Of a stretch of DNA of 57,032 bases, positions 33,866 through 44,159 are shown one piece after another. The DNA is from Asparagopsis taxiformis. Taxonomy: Eukaryota > Rhodophyta > Florideophyceae > Bonnemaisoniales > Bonnemaisoniaceae. The position numbers and the translations under genes were made by a program. The notes under the pieces are model-generated. The model did no database searches, had not been told where the DNA came from, and saw only the letters and a list, made by a program, of their open reading frames with translations. The stretch's first letter is position 1; each line of letters opens with the position of its first letter. The stretch is from NCBI GenBank assembly GCA_030407315.1, contig JALQPE010000417.1:1-57032 (forward strand), given 5' to 3'.

Positions 33866-34695
33866 TATCTACACGTACGTATGGAAAGAGATCCAAGTGT
33901 GCGTGGCACAAGTCCAACGGTGAAACAACGCAGTATGAAACTACCACAGATAAGGCGGCGTACAAAATCCTCGACTCAAGGCAGCTCTCAGGCTTTCGTG
34001 AGCACCGACTTCGTTCCACCAAGATGTTGCGGAAATATGTGCTGGTCTAACTTGATACGACCATTGGACAGTTTTGCTCTCTAAGCAATGAGCGAAAAAT
34101 CAATGATTGCGCGTGTCGTCGGTACGGTCTTGTAATGTTGGCTCAACCAATAACATCTAACGTTGAGTTATCCACCCTCCGCCGTGTCGCGTCGTAAATT
34201 TGCACAGAAAATTTGTTTCAAATCTTTGTTCCAATTATCAGCTCAAATACGGCATTGATCTCCAGCTTCATCTGGACAGAAACACCGATCTCTCGATGTC
34301 TGTCTCAGATAAACCGCAGTCAAACGCCATGCGGAAAGTTCCATCGCTTCCCGTTGCAACTGAATCTGCAAACGCCACACAACAATTTGCCCTTTCCGCG
34401 TCCGGAACGAACGCCGACTACATGTCGTCAGGTTCCTGATCGACTGGATCGATGGAGCTTGCTCTGCAGGAGAGCAGGACAGGCGGTTTGTTATGCCTGG
34501 ACAATTTCCATACCGATCTCCCTTCTTGAGTGCAAAATTACGAGTCTAGAAATTGACCTGCATCGGCTGCTGTATCACATCTGTGCTAAGGATTGATGAT
34601 ACCCGTACCGCTGAGAAATTGCAGCTCTGGTAACGTGGGGATGATGTGCTGAACACGCAAAACGCTGATACATAACGGGACTGCTTCATAGGCAT
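33866..34695 (+). repeat. Segment B, copy 2, between the two elements
   Basis: Fits exactly between the right end of element 1 (...CACAGACG) and the left end of element 2 (CGTCTGTG...). Same 830-base length as copy 1 with only scattered substitutions. How an internal piece of element 1 came to lie between two element ends is unexplained. Confidence 0.9.
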
Positions 34696-36330
34696 CGTCT
34701 GTGTTCTCGGAAATGGACGCGGACGTCCACAACCTCTAGTACACCTAGTATTACTAGGCGGACGTCCATGTTCTCCAGTATTTTTGGATGTCCGCCTAGA
34801 ACCGGACGTCCATGTGGTCTAGTACGTCTAGTATTACTAGGGCGACATTCATTGTTTCTAGTACCACGGATGTCCCCCTCGGGATGGACTTCCGCCATGT
34901 CTATGTCCACCTAGGACGGGCGCCGGTTCAGAAATTCAAAAATTTCGAGCCCAGAAATTTCTGCCGCCGTGCTCGACATGGATGTCCGCATCCATCACGG
35001 CGACCACTCTATTTTTCCTTGTCGGTCGACTCCAATTTTGTCTTTAATTTTTTCATCCTCTCGCTCACACCCCCTTCCAGTTGGTGCTCACCTCCTCCGT
35101 ACTGTACCTCAAACACCCCCAATACCACTCTAGCACGCATTTTTAGCTACCTATCCCCGCTTCCACGGTGCACACCTCCATTCCATACCTACTTTTCTGC
35201 TCTACCGTACAGATTTCGTATAACCAGTCCTCATACTACCTCAGAATAGGGCAAAAACACCCCCTATCTCCTCGACCATGCTCTCCCCCATCACCTTTGC
35301 AACGTATTGTTCTTCAATACCCTCTCTCCTCTACCTTCAACCCCTCTCCTTCGCCCTCTCCACAAACTTCCCCTGCAGCTTACTCTTCCAAAACCTCTCA
35401 GTCCCCATCCCGTACCCGACCTGCTCCACCCCTCCCTCCCTCAGCTGCTCCATGCCCCCACGCCATCCGCATCTTCGATACCGTATACACCACCACAACT
35501 GGCCCACGCTCCCGCTCCCCCGCCGTCTCCCCAGAAACCTCCCCGCTCTGAAACACATATCAACCCCCCACTTCGCACCCATCCTCCCACTCCCCTCCCT
35601 CCCCAAATACAATAACCCTCTTCTTCTCCATCACATCCCCACTCACCACAGCCAGAACAGACGCCACCCCCCTTCCCACCTCTTTCTCCTCACTTTCCTA
35701 GAACCCCCTCCTCTCGGGGCCTTCAACCGCACCCTCCTACGGTCCCACCTAAACACCTCCTCCGCCCTCACTACCCCAACACCCCGCAGCGTCTCCCAAA
35801 TCCCCATAATATGATTGTCGGCACTCCTCTCCGAATCACACTCCATTCTAAACCCGCACTCCGTACATTTCCACCTCCCCCTGTACCATCCCAAGATTGC
35901 ATCCCTCCAGAGAACACATCCTCATACCACAGAAGAATTTTCTTCCTCTCATACCTCATCCTTGAAACCTCCATCTGCTCCATGTAAATTTCGATGTAAA
36001 TATTTTCTCCACTATGCAATCTCAAACATGTATGAGCCTATGCCTTTCCGCTTTGTCACCCCTGAATATTGGTACTCATGTATTCATAAAATAGAGCCAC
36101 CCACATCCCTATCCCGTTCTGCAAGCTTTACAAACCACTAGACCCATACTCCACAACTATACAACAAACACTACTCGCTATTTCAGACGACGCAGTACAC
36201 AACTAGCGTAGTCTCAACCTTCCGTGACGCCTTCCCTGATGCGTACAAGTGCGAAACACGTCTAGACTACTACTACTACGATATAGTATATCAGAAGTGA
36301 CTGCTGGAATTTTCGGCACAGGAGATGCTG
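34696..36330 (+). repeat. Left-arm repeat A, copy 2
   Basis: Nearly identical to 11445-13054. Differs by a short CAC run, an extra segment near 35390-35425 and scattered substitutions. The Cys-rich minus-strand frame is kept (35894-35643). Confidence 0.85.
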
Positions 36331-36638
36331 GGCCACCAAATTGATTTTTCGGAAATTTTAGAATTTCTGGGCTGGCCAGCAATGCAATCGAGCTGGACAT
36401 CCACCGGACGTCCATTTCAGGTTGGTCGTGAGAGAGCGGGGCGGGACAATGATGGAACAAGGACCAAGACCTGTCCCTGGCGTATTGAGCCTGAAATTGA
36501 CCCTTCGTCAGACGCCATTTAGCCTTACAGTTGGTGCTTACAGAAGCCAGTGATAGCCCCGATCGGGGCCGGCGGTCGGTTCCTGGGGCCGTTGTGGCCA
36601 AATTAGACACCCTGATTTGAATTAAAATTTGGGCTATT

Positions 36639-36694
36639 CTCAAAAACATGCACATGTGAACATGTTTTTGAGATGGGGGTGTGCCGTACGGCAC
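36639..36694 (+). repeat. 56-bp double palindrome, copy 7
   Basis: Full unit, forward. Confidence 0.9.
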
Positions 36695-37140
36695 AATCGG
36701 CCGCCCAAATCAAGGTTTTTTACAATATTTTTGCTGCCTGAAATTTTAGAATTTCTGGGCTGGCCAGCAGTGCATCTGAGATGGACATCCACCGGACGTC
36801 CATTTCAGGTTGGTCGTGTGCTGCCTACATCCACGCATTGCAGCAACTAAGCAGGCGAGTTCACTACTCATACAAAGTGCACGGAATACGAGTAACGTGA
36901 TGGGTGAGTAGTGTTTGTCGTGGAGGAGTAAGGCAGGACCATGATGGAACAGGGGAAACGATGTCACCCTAGCATAACTTAGGCTTGAAGCCTGGAATCG
37001 ACCCATCGTTAGGCGCCATTTAGCCTTACAGTTAGTGCTTACAGAAGCCAGTGATGACCCCGCTCGGGGCGGCGGTTCCGGTGCCTGGGGCCGTTGTGGC
37101 CAAATTAGACACCGTGATTTGAATTAAAATTTGGGCTATT

Positions 37141-37196
37141 CTCAAAAACATGCACATGTGAACATGTTTTTGAGATGGGGGTGTGCCGTACGGCAC
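37141..37196 (+). repeat. 56-bp double palindrome, copy 8
   Basis: Full unit, forward, 502 bases after copy 7. Confidence 0.9.
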
Positions 37197-37589
37197 AATC
37201 GACCGCCCAAATCGATGTTTTTTGCAATATTTTTTTGTGCCCGAAATTGTAGAATTTCTGGGCCGGCCAGGAATGCATCTGAGTTGGACATCCACCGGAC
37301 GTCCATTTCAGGTTGATCGTGTATCGTGCACGTCCACCCATTACCAGAAGCAAGTTGGCGATGAAGCACGTATAAACCCAATTGTTCTGCTATTTCTAGC
37401 ATAGACCATCGAGTCTAGAGATGTGAGGGAATCGTCCTGGAAATCATGCTCCAACCCACTAGGGAATGGACAATCTAGTTTGAAAGCATGGAACGGAAGT
37501 GCATTATAGTAGGTTCATAGATTGAAAGTGATAAAGGAGATGATTATATTCTCGATAATTGTTTGCTAAAGTAGTTGTTGTTAAGATAT

Positions 37590-40500
37590 CTAGCCGTCGG
37601 AAAACTGTTCTTCCTCTTCGTCCTCACTATGATAGTGAACTAGATATCCAGGTTGTCCCGGCAGAAGAGGCACTATCGGGGCCCCACTCCGTGTGTGCAT
37701 TACATCCTTGCGAGGTTCTGTCGTCTTCATCCGCATCATTCCGAGCTGCCCTGTCTTCGGCCTACCATCTTTCTTGACCGGGATGGGAACAACTGTCTTG
37801 TGGCGAACATTGACAGGTGCCGGTTGACTTTGCCTTGCAGACCGGCGCGGAGCATTGGCGATTACCTCTTCTTCGAATCCCAACCGCCTGATGAAACCAA
37901 ACGAAACATTGTCGGGAATCGGATACGACGCATTCCTGAAATACGTGTGATACCTCGTTGTCGTGTGTGACACAACTCTGTCGACATGCCCTGCCCCGGC
38001 ATGTTGTACATGGCCGTGACCGATGAAGACTGAACGTGGCGGAACGATTACCTTCTTCAGCTTCATCGTCTTGGCGTACATATCTAATTCCAGCGCTTTG
38101 GAAAAGACGTACTTGTGGGACCCTGGACACACCCAGATAGGGAATGGGTCATCTCCGTTGGCAATAACAAAGTAACCCGGAAGTTGATCTTTGCGGTCGC
38201 GAGGAGGAACAGGGAAATCATTGTGTGGGACCTGCCGAGGACACCCCTTTCCCGTTATCAAAAACCGTCCCCCAGATGCCGGCATGACAAGTTTTTCTCC
38301 CGGTAAACCGCACTCCTCCAGCCCTATCAGCCGGACAAGGATTCCCAACCACACATCCAGCAGGGCTCGCCGCGTCACAAACTTGAACCGGTCGATATGC
38401 GTCTCGTCGTTCTCTGCATAGTCAACCAGGCACTGGCGTGTAGACGTGAAGCGAGCCCTCCCCTCATTCCGGTTCTTCTCATCTGTTTCATCGTCCCCTG
38501 TATTGACAATGGGACTCCACAGCTTCCGGTTCCCAGGGTCCTTGTGCACCTCCTCACCCTCCCACGTTCCCAAAAAGTACCCAAACAATTCCTGGTTAGG
38601 AATTTCTTCCATGAGACCCAAGTCAAAGGGGAACTTGTCCGACGCATCGAGGTAGCTTACATCCGCGAAATTTTGCATCACCGTATACCCTCGCTCGTTG
38701 ATTTCCGTTCGGCAATTGTGGAAGTACGCCATACCAGTGCCGGCCTCATACGAATCCTTCCAGCTTGTAGACATTCGCGCAACCTGGGCGAAGTCCAGCC
38801 TCGAGGGTAGAAACGTCGATGTAGGCTCACACATCGCCTTGGCAGCCATCTTCCACGCTGCGAAAAACATCGGATAGATGGTGTCGATCTCGAAAACAAG
38901 ATGACGAGCCCGATGTTGTTCCGGAATATGCAGCCCCTCAAACACAGGGTCCATCGCCACTTGCTTCAAATACCTCACCTCTCTGCCCTCCTCATCGATT
39001 TCCACACTCTCCAATAACAACCTGAGCTCAATCGGGGGCAGACAGCCAACCCTCACCGATGCGATGACATCCGCGGGACGCTGCGCCAGATGATGCCCTT
39101 CGGCTCGGTCTTCGAAATCGTCAGGAAGAGACGGCATACGGTCGTCGAAGAGGAGGTCGTCTTCAGAAGGAGAGTCACGAACGATGTAACCGTCTTCATT
39201 GACTTCCACTCCTTCCGGAACAGTGAATGTAATTGTCACTTCGCGGACCCCCTTGCTTTCGACTTGGCCCTCATCTGCACTGTTGTTTTCTTCCTCGTCC
39301 GAAACGTTATGCACAGATTGTTGTTCGGCAGTAGTCGCGCGAGCACCTTGGTTATCTTGGGGGACAATCTCAACGGCAGAATCGGGGGAACGGGCGGAGT
39401 CTTCGTCAACCTCATCACCGGAAGCAGTGGCTTGTTGTTGATCGGTGGGTTTATCAACAACGGCCTGCTCTTCTTCCCCGGCGGATTGTTGTACCACAAC
39501 CGGCTCTTCTTCCTCGAGGCGTGTGCTCCCCGTCGAGCGAAGTCGCTGTGAACGGCGGCGGAGGCCATGCGAAGCAGGCTCATGTTCGACATTCCGCTGC
39601 TTCTTGTGAGTGAGTCTCACATTGGCAGCAGAAGGGCGGCGTTTGCGTCGAGCCTTAGTCTTCTTCTTCAATGTCGGATTGAAAAACTCTTTCAAGTTCG
39701 TTTCCAAATCCTGTAAACGCGTGGTTCTCCGTCGCATTCGAACCTCACTGCTCCGGTCGTCCCCTCTATACATTGCAATGGCATTGGTGAGATGCCATTG
39801 CAACTCCTTCGGCTGCTTAACCGACCCAATTGCCATCTCTGTGCTCAGAAATGACTTGCGCATAATACTCTTTGGGCGCCCAAACGCAGCGTACAGAGAA
39901 TTTGCTATTGCAGTCACGCGACGGACGTATGTATAAAAGTCGTTCACGTCAAAGCGTCCATCCGGACGTCCGCCATGAGCAGGGTTCAAGTACTCCGAAA
40001 GACCACGCAAGACGAAGACAAAGTTTTCTTCCAGCAACTCGCGCACTATCTTGTGGTCCAGGTGCGTTATCCCAATCTCGTTGCGGCGCTCGGAATTGTT
40101 CAGCTCACGCAACACGTCGTCGAGAACAGGATGCTTCAGCGTCGCTATAGCCAAACGCGTCCACCGCCGAGCCGTGTTCGTCGAATTCATCATCCCCATG
40201 AACTGCGCCTCGAACAATGTTCGGATGACATCAGACTCACGCAAGTCGCCAGCGTTTTCCACGTTGTTTGCAACAGCAATCGTACAGATGAACTGCTGGA
40301 TGGACGACAAGATTCGAACCAGGGAGCGTTCCGTCAGTTGCGTCCCAGTCGTATGGTTCGACTCTGCACTCTTGTGGATGATCTCATGAGGCTGAAGATC
40401 ACTGTCGTCCTTGCGGCGAAGGTAGTACACATCCAGAGGCTGAGTAACCCAGCGCAAGCGGTTTGCCTCCTGTGGCAGCTTGGTTCTGTGCATACGGGTG

Positions 40501-41525
40501 AGGCGCGTGAAGTCATCCGCAATGCTATGCATAGCATTGAGACGATGCAGTCCGTCGATCACGGTCACGTTCGCATTGGCATGGAATTTGCCATTCTGGA
40601 ACAGACGCGTGTCGGCGGGCAGATGCGTGTTCTGCGACCTCAGCACCGTCACAGTGATACGCGAAGAGCTCACATACCCCACAGCCAACATATTGTTGCG
40701 CAGGTCCTCCACGTGGTCTTCTTTGACATCCCGAAGGGTCACGGCCGGTTCCACTAGCTGCCTCACCAACACAGTCGCTCCTTCTCCGACGTAATCCGAC
40801 GTCACAAACTTGGGCACCGTAATTTGCGTCCCCTGCTGCTCACGAATGCTTTCCGCCACCTCCGGTTCGTCGTCCACCTCGGTTACGTCCTGCGTAGTAG
40901 CTTCGGTGACGTTGGAGCGAGCAGGGTGCTTCGTGCCTCCACTGGAGGCTCTGGCAGAGCGAGAAGGGCGCTTCGTGCCTCCCGAAACCGGGACGGAGCG
41001 TGCTGGATGCTTCGTACCCCCCGAACCAGTGATTTCGCCTGCTGGACCGGTACTGGGCATCCGTCCCGAGCTGGCCTGGTTCGTCGCTGCGTTGAAGTTT
41101 GACGCTGCAGCAGGGGTACGAATGTCGCTAGAGCCATCCTCCGCAGCGGGGCGCATCATCCGAGTATCCCAAGGGTAAAACGCCGCGGCGTATGCTCCAC
41201 CCATCGTCTCCGGCGGTCCCTCGGCGCCATCAAACATGTACGGGAACGGGAGGTCCTTGAACTTGTCCTTAGTCGCAATGTTGCGCACGACGATATAGTC
41301 CGCCTCGTCGGTTTCCGGCAGCTTGTGGTTGTGCAGCGTGCGCGGAAGGCCAACATCGCCACCAGCAGTGCTCACCGAAGCCGTCCCAATATGCACAGCC
41401 GCACCGTCCACGTCCGCAAACAAGTCGACATCGACGCCGCGCTTGAGTCCGCGCGACTCCGCTGACGCGCTCACTTGATCGCCGCAAACCGTTGAAAACA
41501 AACTGCTGAAATGCGTATCCGCCAT
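37590..41525 (-). CDS. ParB-like domain fused to Fe(II)/2-oxoglutarate oxygenase-like domain
   Basis: 1311 residues from ATG 41525 (MADTHFSSLF); the frame is open 61 codons upstream, but this is the first ATG with a compact start. After a Thr/Ser/Lys-rich region with GGTKxPxRS repeats (about 150-210) comes a ParB-like domain with NVTVIDGLHRLNAM (D324, G325, H327, R328), the same motif as in the nested element. A middle acidic and Lys/Arg-rich region (about 600-810) looks disordered. The C-terminal part has VPHNDF (H1101, D1103), IGHGHVQHAGAG (H1175) and RYHTYF (R1191): the HxD...H iron triad plus the Arg expected to bind 2-oxoglutarate. PhyH-, AlkB- and TET-like folds share this pattern, so the substrate is open. 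Beside a methyltransferase, oxidation of methylated DNA is an attractive inference. Confidence 0.7.
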   Translation of the reverse strand: MADTHFSSLFSTVCGDQVSASAESRGLKRGVDVDLFADVDGAAVHIGTASVSTAGGDVGLPRTLHNHKLPETDEADYIVVRNIATKDKFKDLPFPYMFDGAEGPPETMGGAYAAAFYPWDTRMMRPAAEDGSSDIRTPAAASNFNAATNQASSGRMPSTGPAGEITGSGGTKHPARSVPVSGGTKRPSRSARASSGGTKHPARSNVTEATTQDVTEVDDEPEVAESIREQQGTQITVPKFVTSDYVGEGATVLVRQLVEPAVTLRDVKEDHVEDLRNNMLAVGYVSSSRITVTVLRSQNTHLPADTRLFQNGKFHANANVTVIDGLHRLNAMHSIADDFTRLTRMHRTKLPQEANRLRWVTQPLDVYYLRRKDDSDLQPHEIIHKSAESNHTTGTQLTERSLVRILSSIQQFICTIAVANNVENAGDLRESDVIRTLFEAQFMGMMNSTNTARRWTRLAIATLKHPVLDDVLRELNNSERRNEIGITHLDHKIVRELLEENFVFVLRGLSEYLNPAHGGRPDGRFDVNDFYTYVRRVTAIANSLYAAFGRPKSIMRKSFLSTEMAIGSVKQPKELQWHLTNAIAMYRGDDRSSEVRMRRRTTRLQDLETNLKEFFNPTLKKKTKARRKRRPSAANVRLTHKKQRNVEHEPASHGLRRRSQRLRSTGSTRLEEEEPVVVQQSAGEEEQAVVDKPTDQQQATASGDEVDEDSARSPDSAVEIVPQDNQGARATTAEQQSVHNVSDEEENNSADEGQVESKGVREVTITFTVPEGVEVNEDGYIVRDSPSEDDLLFDDRMPSLPDDFEDRAEGHHLAQRPADVIASVRVGCLPPIELRLLLESVEIDEEGREVRYLKQVAMDPVFEGLHIPEQHRARHLVFEIDTIYPMFFAAWKMAAKAMCEPTSTFLPSRLDFAQVARMSTSWKDSYEAGTGMAYFHNCRTEINERGYTVMQNFADVSYLDASDKFPFDLGLMEEIPNQELFGYFLGTWEGEEVHKDPGNRKLWSPIVNTGDDETDEKNRNEGRARFTSTRQCLVDYAENDETHIDRFKFVTRRALLDVWLGILVRLIGLEECGLPGEKLVMPASGGRFLITGKGCPRQVPHNDFPVPPRDRKDQLPGYFVIANGDDPFPIWVCPGSHKYVFSKALELDMYAKTMKLKKVIVPPRSVFIGHGHVQHAGAGHVDRVVSHTTTRYHTYFRNASYPIPDNVSFGFIRRLGFEEEVIANAPRRSARQSQPAPVNVRHKTVVPIPVKKDGRPKTGQLGMMRMKTTEPRKDVMHTRSGAPIVPLLPGQPGYLVHYHSEDEEEEQFSDG

Positions 41526-41901
41526 GGTTGTTGAGTTGGAAAGGAAAAGAGATGGTTGACGTTGACGTATTCGAGTGATGTGGATGGTATGTTTCACGTT
41601 AAGTTGAAGAATGGTCGTGAACGCCAATCGCTGGAAATAATAACACAATACAACCGAAATTTTGTTAGGTACACACCTATCGTGACCGCTGGAATGCAAG
41701 ACAGGCAATCGAGATGTGAGTATCCGTTCAGAACGGGCCCGAGTCGGGCTCTCGAAACCTGACGAGGTGGCGTGAAGCAGGCAGTGTCCTTGATGTGTAA
41801 TGTGTTAAAATTACAGCTGTCAAGCTAGGCGGCTTTTGGGGCGGCTGCGAGCACCCCTTTATCCGGGGAACACCCTGATTTGAGTTAAAATTTGGGCTAT
41901 T

Positions 41902-41957
41902 CTCAAAAACATGCACATGTGAACATGTTTTTGAGATGGGGGTGTGCCGTACGGCAC
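41902..41957 (+). repeat. 56-bp double palindrome, copy 9
   Basis: Full unit, forward. Confidence 0.9.
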
Positions 41958-42402
41958 AATCGACCCGCCCAAATCGTTGATTTTTGCAAGATTTTTTGTG
42001 CCCGAAATTTTAGAATTTCTGGGCTGGCCAGCAGTGCATCTGAGATGGACATCCACCGGACGTCCATTTCAGGTTGGTCGTGTGCTGCCTACATCCACGC
42101 ATTGCAGCAACTAAGCAGGCGGGTTCACTACTAATATAAAGTGCACGGAATATGAGTAACGTGATGGGTGAGTAGTGTTTCTGTTGAGGGAGTAAGGCGG
42201 GACCATGATGAAACACGGAAGAAGATTTCTCCCTAGCATAACTTAGGCTTGAAGCCTGCAATCGACCCATCTTTCGGCGCCATTTAGCCTCACAGTTAGT
42301 GCTTACAGAGGCCAGTGATGACCCCGCTCGGGGCGGCGGCCGGTGCCTGGGGCCGTTGTGGCCAAATTAGACACCGTGATTTGAATTAAAATTTGGGCTA
42401 TT

Positions 42403-42458
42403 CTCAAAAACATGCACATGTGAACATGTTTTTGAGATGGGGGTGTGCCGTACGGCAC
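42403..42458 (+). repeat. 56-bp double palindrome, copy 10
   Basis: Full unit, forward, 501 bases after copy 9. Confidence 0.9.
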
Positions 42459-42470
42459 AATCGGACTCCC

Positions 42471-42930
42471 TCCAGGAGAACGACAAAGGATCGTCTTTTG
42501 CAAGGCATTTCCGTACGAAAAATAATCGAAAAACATATTTGACTTTAACCTAACAGCTATCGCGAGCACCGTACTCAGCTATATTTCCTCTGTAATTTCC
42601 TTCCTCCAACCAATTAATTGATTAATCAATAGCCGCTTGGTCACAGGCTTAAAAGCCTTCCACTATCTGTCCTATCCATCGAAGACCCTCGGAGGGTTCG
42701 ATCCAGGCCTTGATCACCCATGATGGGTGTGCAACCCGAGAAATTGAAAATGGAACATATTGCGACAGGGACGAGATGTCATTCAATGAAAGAGAAGTTC
42801 TCTTTCGTTTACTTTTTTCTAACAAGATTCTAAACGTCTACAAACCCTATGTTGTCCGTCCGTTTTCATCCCGGAGAGATGTGGATGTGAGGTAAGACGC
42901 AGTGGTGATATTGTGTTGATTCCCACAGAC
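42471..42930. other. Intergenic sequence, nothing recognised
   Basis: About 460 bases between the palindrome modules and the Gly-rich tandem repeat. No gene, repeat or motif seen. Confidence 0.5.
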
Positions 42931-43350
42931 GGAGGTGGAGGAGGTGGCTACGGAGGAAGCCCGGAGAACTTCTCCGGTACTGACATCTCACATGTTCAAC
43001 ATGTGAGATGTCAGTACCCATGGATGAGAAGAAAAACATGTTCAGGTCCGGTTCGGATATTCGATCCATTAACGGAGGCGGAGGAGGCGGCTACGGAGGA
43101 AGCCTGGAGAACATGTGACTCACATCTTGGAGATGTCAGTACCCATGGATGAGAAGAAAAGCATGTTCAGGTCCGGTTCGGATATTCGATCCATTAACGG
43201 AGGCGGAGGAGGCGGCTACGGTGGAAGCCTGGAGAGCATGTGAGATGTCAGTACCCATGGATCACAAGAAGAACATGTTGAGGTGCGGTTCGGATATTCT
43301 TTCCATTAACGGAGGCGGAGGAGGCGGCTACGGTGGAAGCCTGGAGAAGA
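42931..43350 (+). repeat. GGAGGCGGAGGAGGCGGCTAC tandem array, four units
   Basis: Four units of roughly 110-140 bases. Each has a G-rich core that would read Gly-Gly-Gly-Gly-Tyr-Gly-Gly-Ser, then AGATGTCAGTACCCATGGAT and a GTTCGGATATTC segment. Unit lengths differ because the middle part was shortened. The array lies between two divergent genes. Short open frames cross it, but no start or conserved protein is evident. Confidence 0.85.
42976..43018. repeat. Perfect 21-base-arm palindrome
   Basis: GGTACTGACATCTCACATGTT, one C, then its exact reverse complement. Later array units keep only the right half, so the hairpin is specific to the first unit. Confidence 0.95.
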
Positions 43351-43639
43351 ATAGAATAGTCCTATACCCATGGATCACAAGTAGACGTAGTTGGGCTCCT
43401 TTTCGAAGCCCATTCGTCTCTTGAATAAATTTAGCACCCAAATCATATACGATTGCCGAGTTGACACCCCGTATGTCTCGTTGGTAGAAATAGCAGGGGT
43501 TCCACCACTCAGCTGGCGGGAAGTAGTTACTGATTATATGAGATATGGCTTAGCTCCCGCCAAAACCGATAGCTCTGGGCTCAGGTTCTCCAAATGTGGT
43601 TATACGAATGTGTTCTGACAATGGTAGAAGACGAATATC

Positions 43640-43870
43640 TGCATCCTGCTTTGAATTAAAATTTGGGCTATTCTCAAAAACATGCACATGTGAACATGTT
43701 TTTGAGATGGGGGTGTGCCGTACGGCACAATCGACCGCCGAAATCGATGTTTTTTGCAATATTTTTTCTGCCCGAAATTGTAGAATTTCTGGGCTGGCCA
43801 GCAATGCATCTGAGTCGGACATCCCCACGTCCAGTGGCCGTCCGGATGTCGCTCACCTGGTAAGCGTGAG
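43640..43870 (+). repeat. Single module upstream of the methyltransferase-SET gene
   Basis: Truncated module with a 56-bp palindrome and the GAATTTCTGGGCTGGCCAGC segment. An inverted partner lies at 47585-47832, so the gene between is bracketed by inverted module copies. Confidence 0.75.
43673..43728 (+). repeat. 56-bp double palindrome, copy 11
   Basis: Full unit, forward, 432 bases before the methyltransferase-SET start. Confidence 0.9.
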
Positions 43871-44159
43871 GCACCTGTGTCAACCTATGTGACTGGCGGC
43901 CTTGCAGTACAACACTCAAAGGCAGGGAATCACAATCTTTTTAAAATTTTTTCTCTACCACGTATCCGTCACAACTTATTACCTACACCGGTTACGGGTT
44001 TCAAGACCTTTCCAGTGCTGTGTACCCGTATACTCTGTTCCGTTCGATATCAACCAGTGTTCCTCACGAAAGAGTGCAAACGTCACGAGATACGTCGTCA
44101 AATTTGACTGTCTCGCCGAGCGGTCGCCATCCTGTACCGAATTTTCCACTCATTCCATT

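Larger units (their letters stand above)
36331..37330 (+). repeat. Module doublet of element 2 left arm
   Basis: Two ~500-bp modules in direct orientation, like 13055-14217, ending with a GGACATCCACCGGACGTCCA-like palindrome at about 37287-37306. About 260 bases of unrecognised sequence separate it from the end of the next gene. Confidence 0.8.
41860..42470 (+). repeat. Module doublet between the oxygenase and methyltransferase genes
   Basis: Two modules in direct orientation. The left border (ACAGCTGTCAAGCTAGG, GCGAGCACCCC at about 41814-41856) reappears inverted at 47795-47832. The second module is cut at about 42466, where unrelated sequence begins. Confidence 0.75.

Noticed and set aside
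39090..41178. Several long plus-strand open frames opposite the ParB-oxygenase gene
   Set aside because: They are antisense shadows of a long, motif-bearing frame on the minus strand.
41590..41605. TGTTTCACGT followed by TAAGTT upstream of the ParB-oxygenase gene, like half of a bacterial parS site
   Set aside because: Only the first ten bases match the parS consensus and the second half is not symmetrical; one chance match in 57 kb is expected to be possible.
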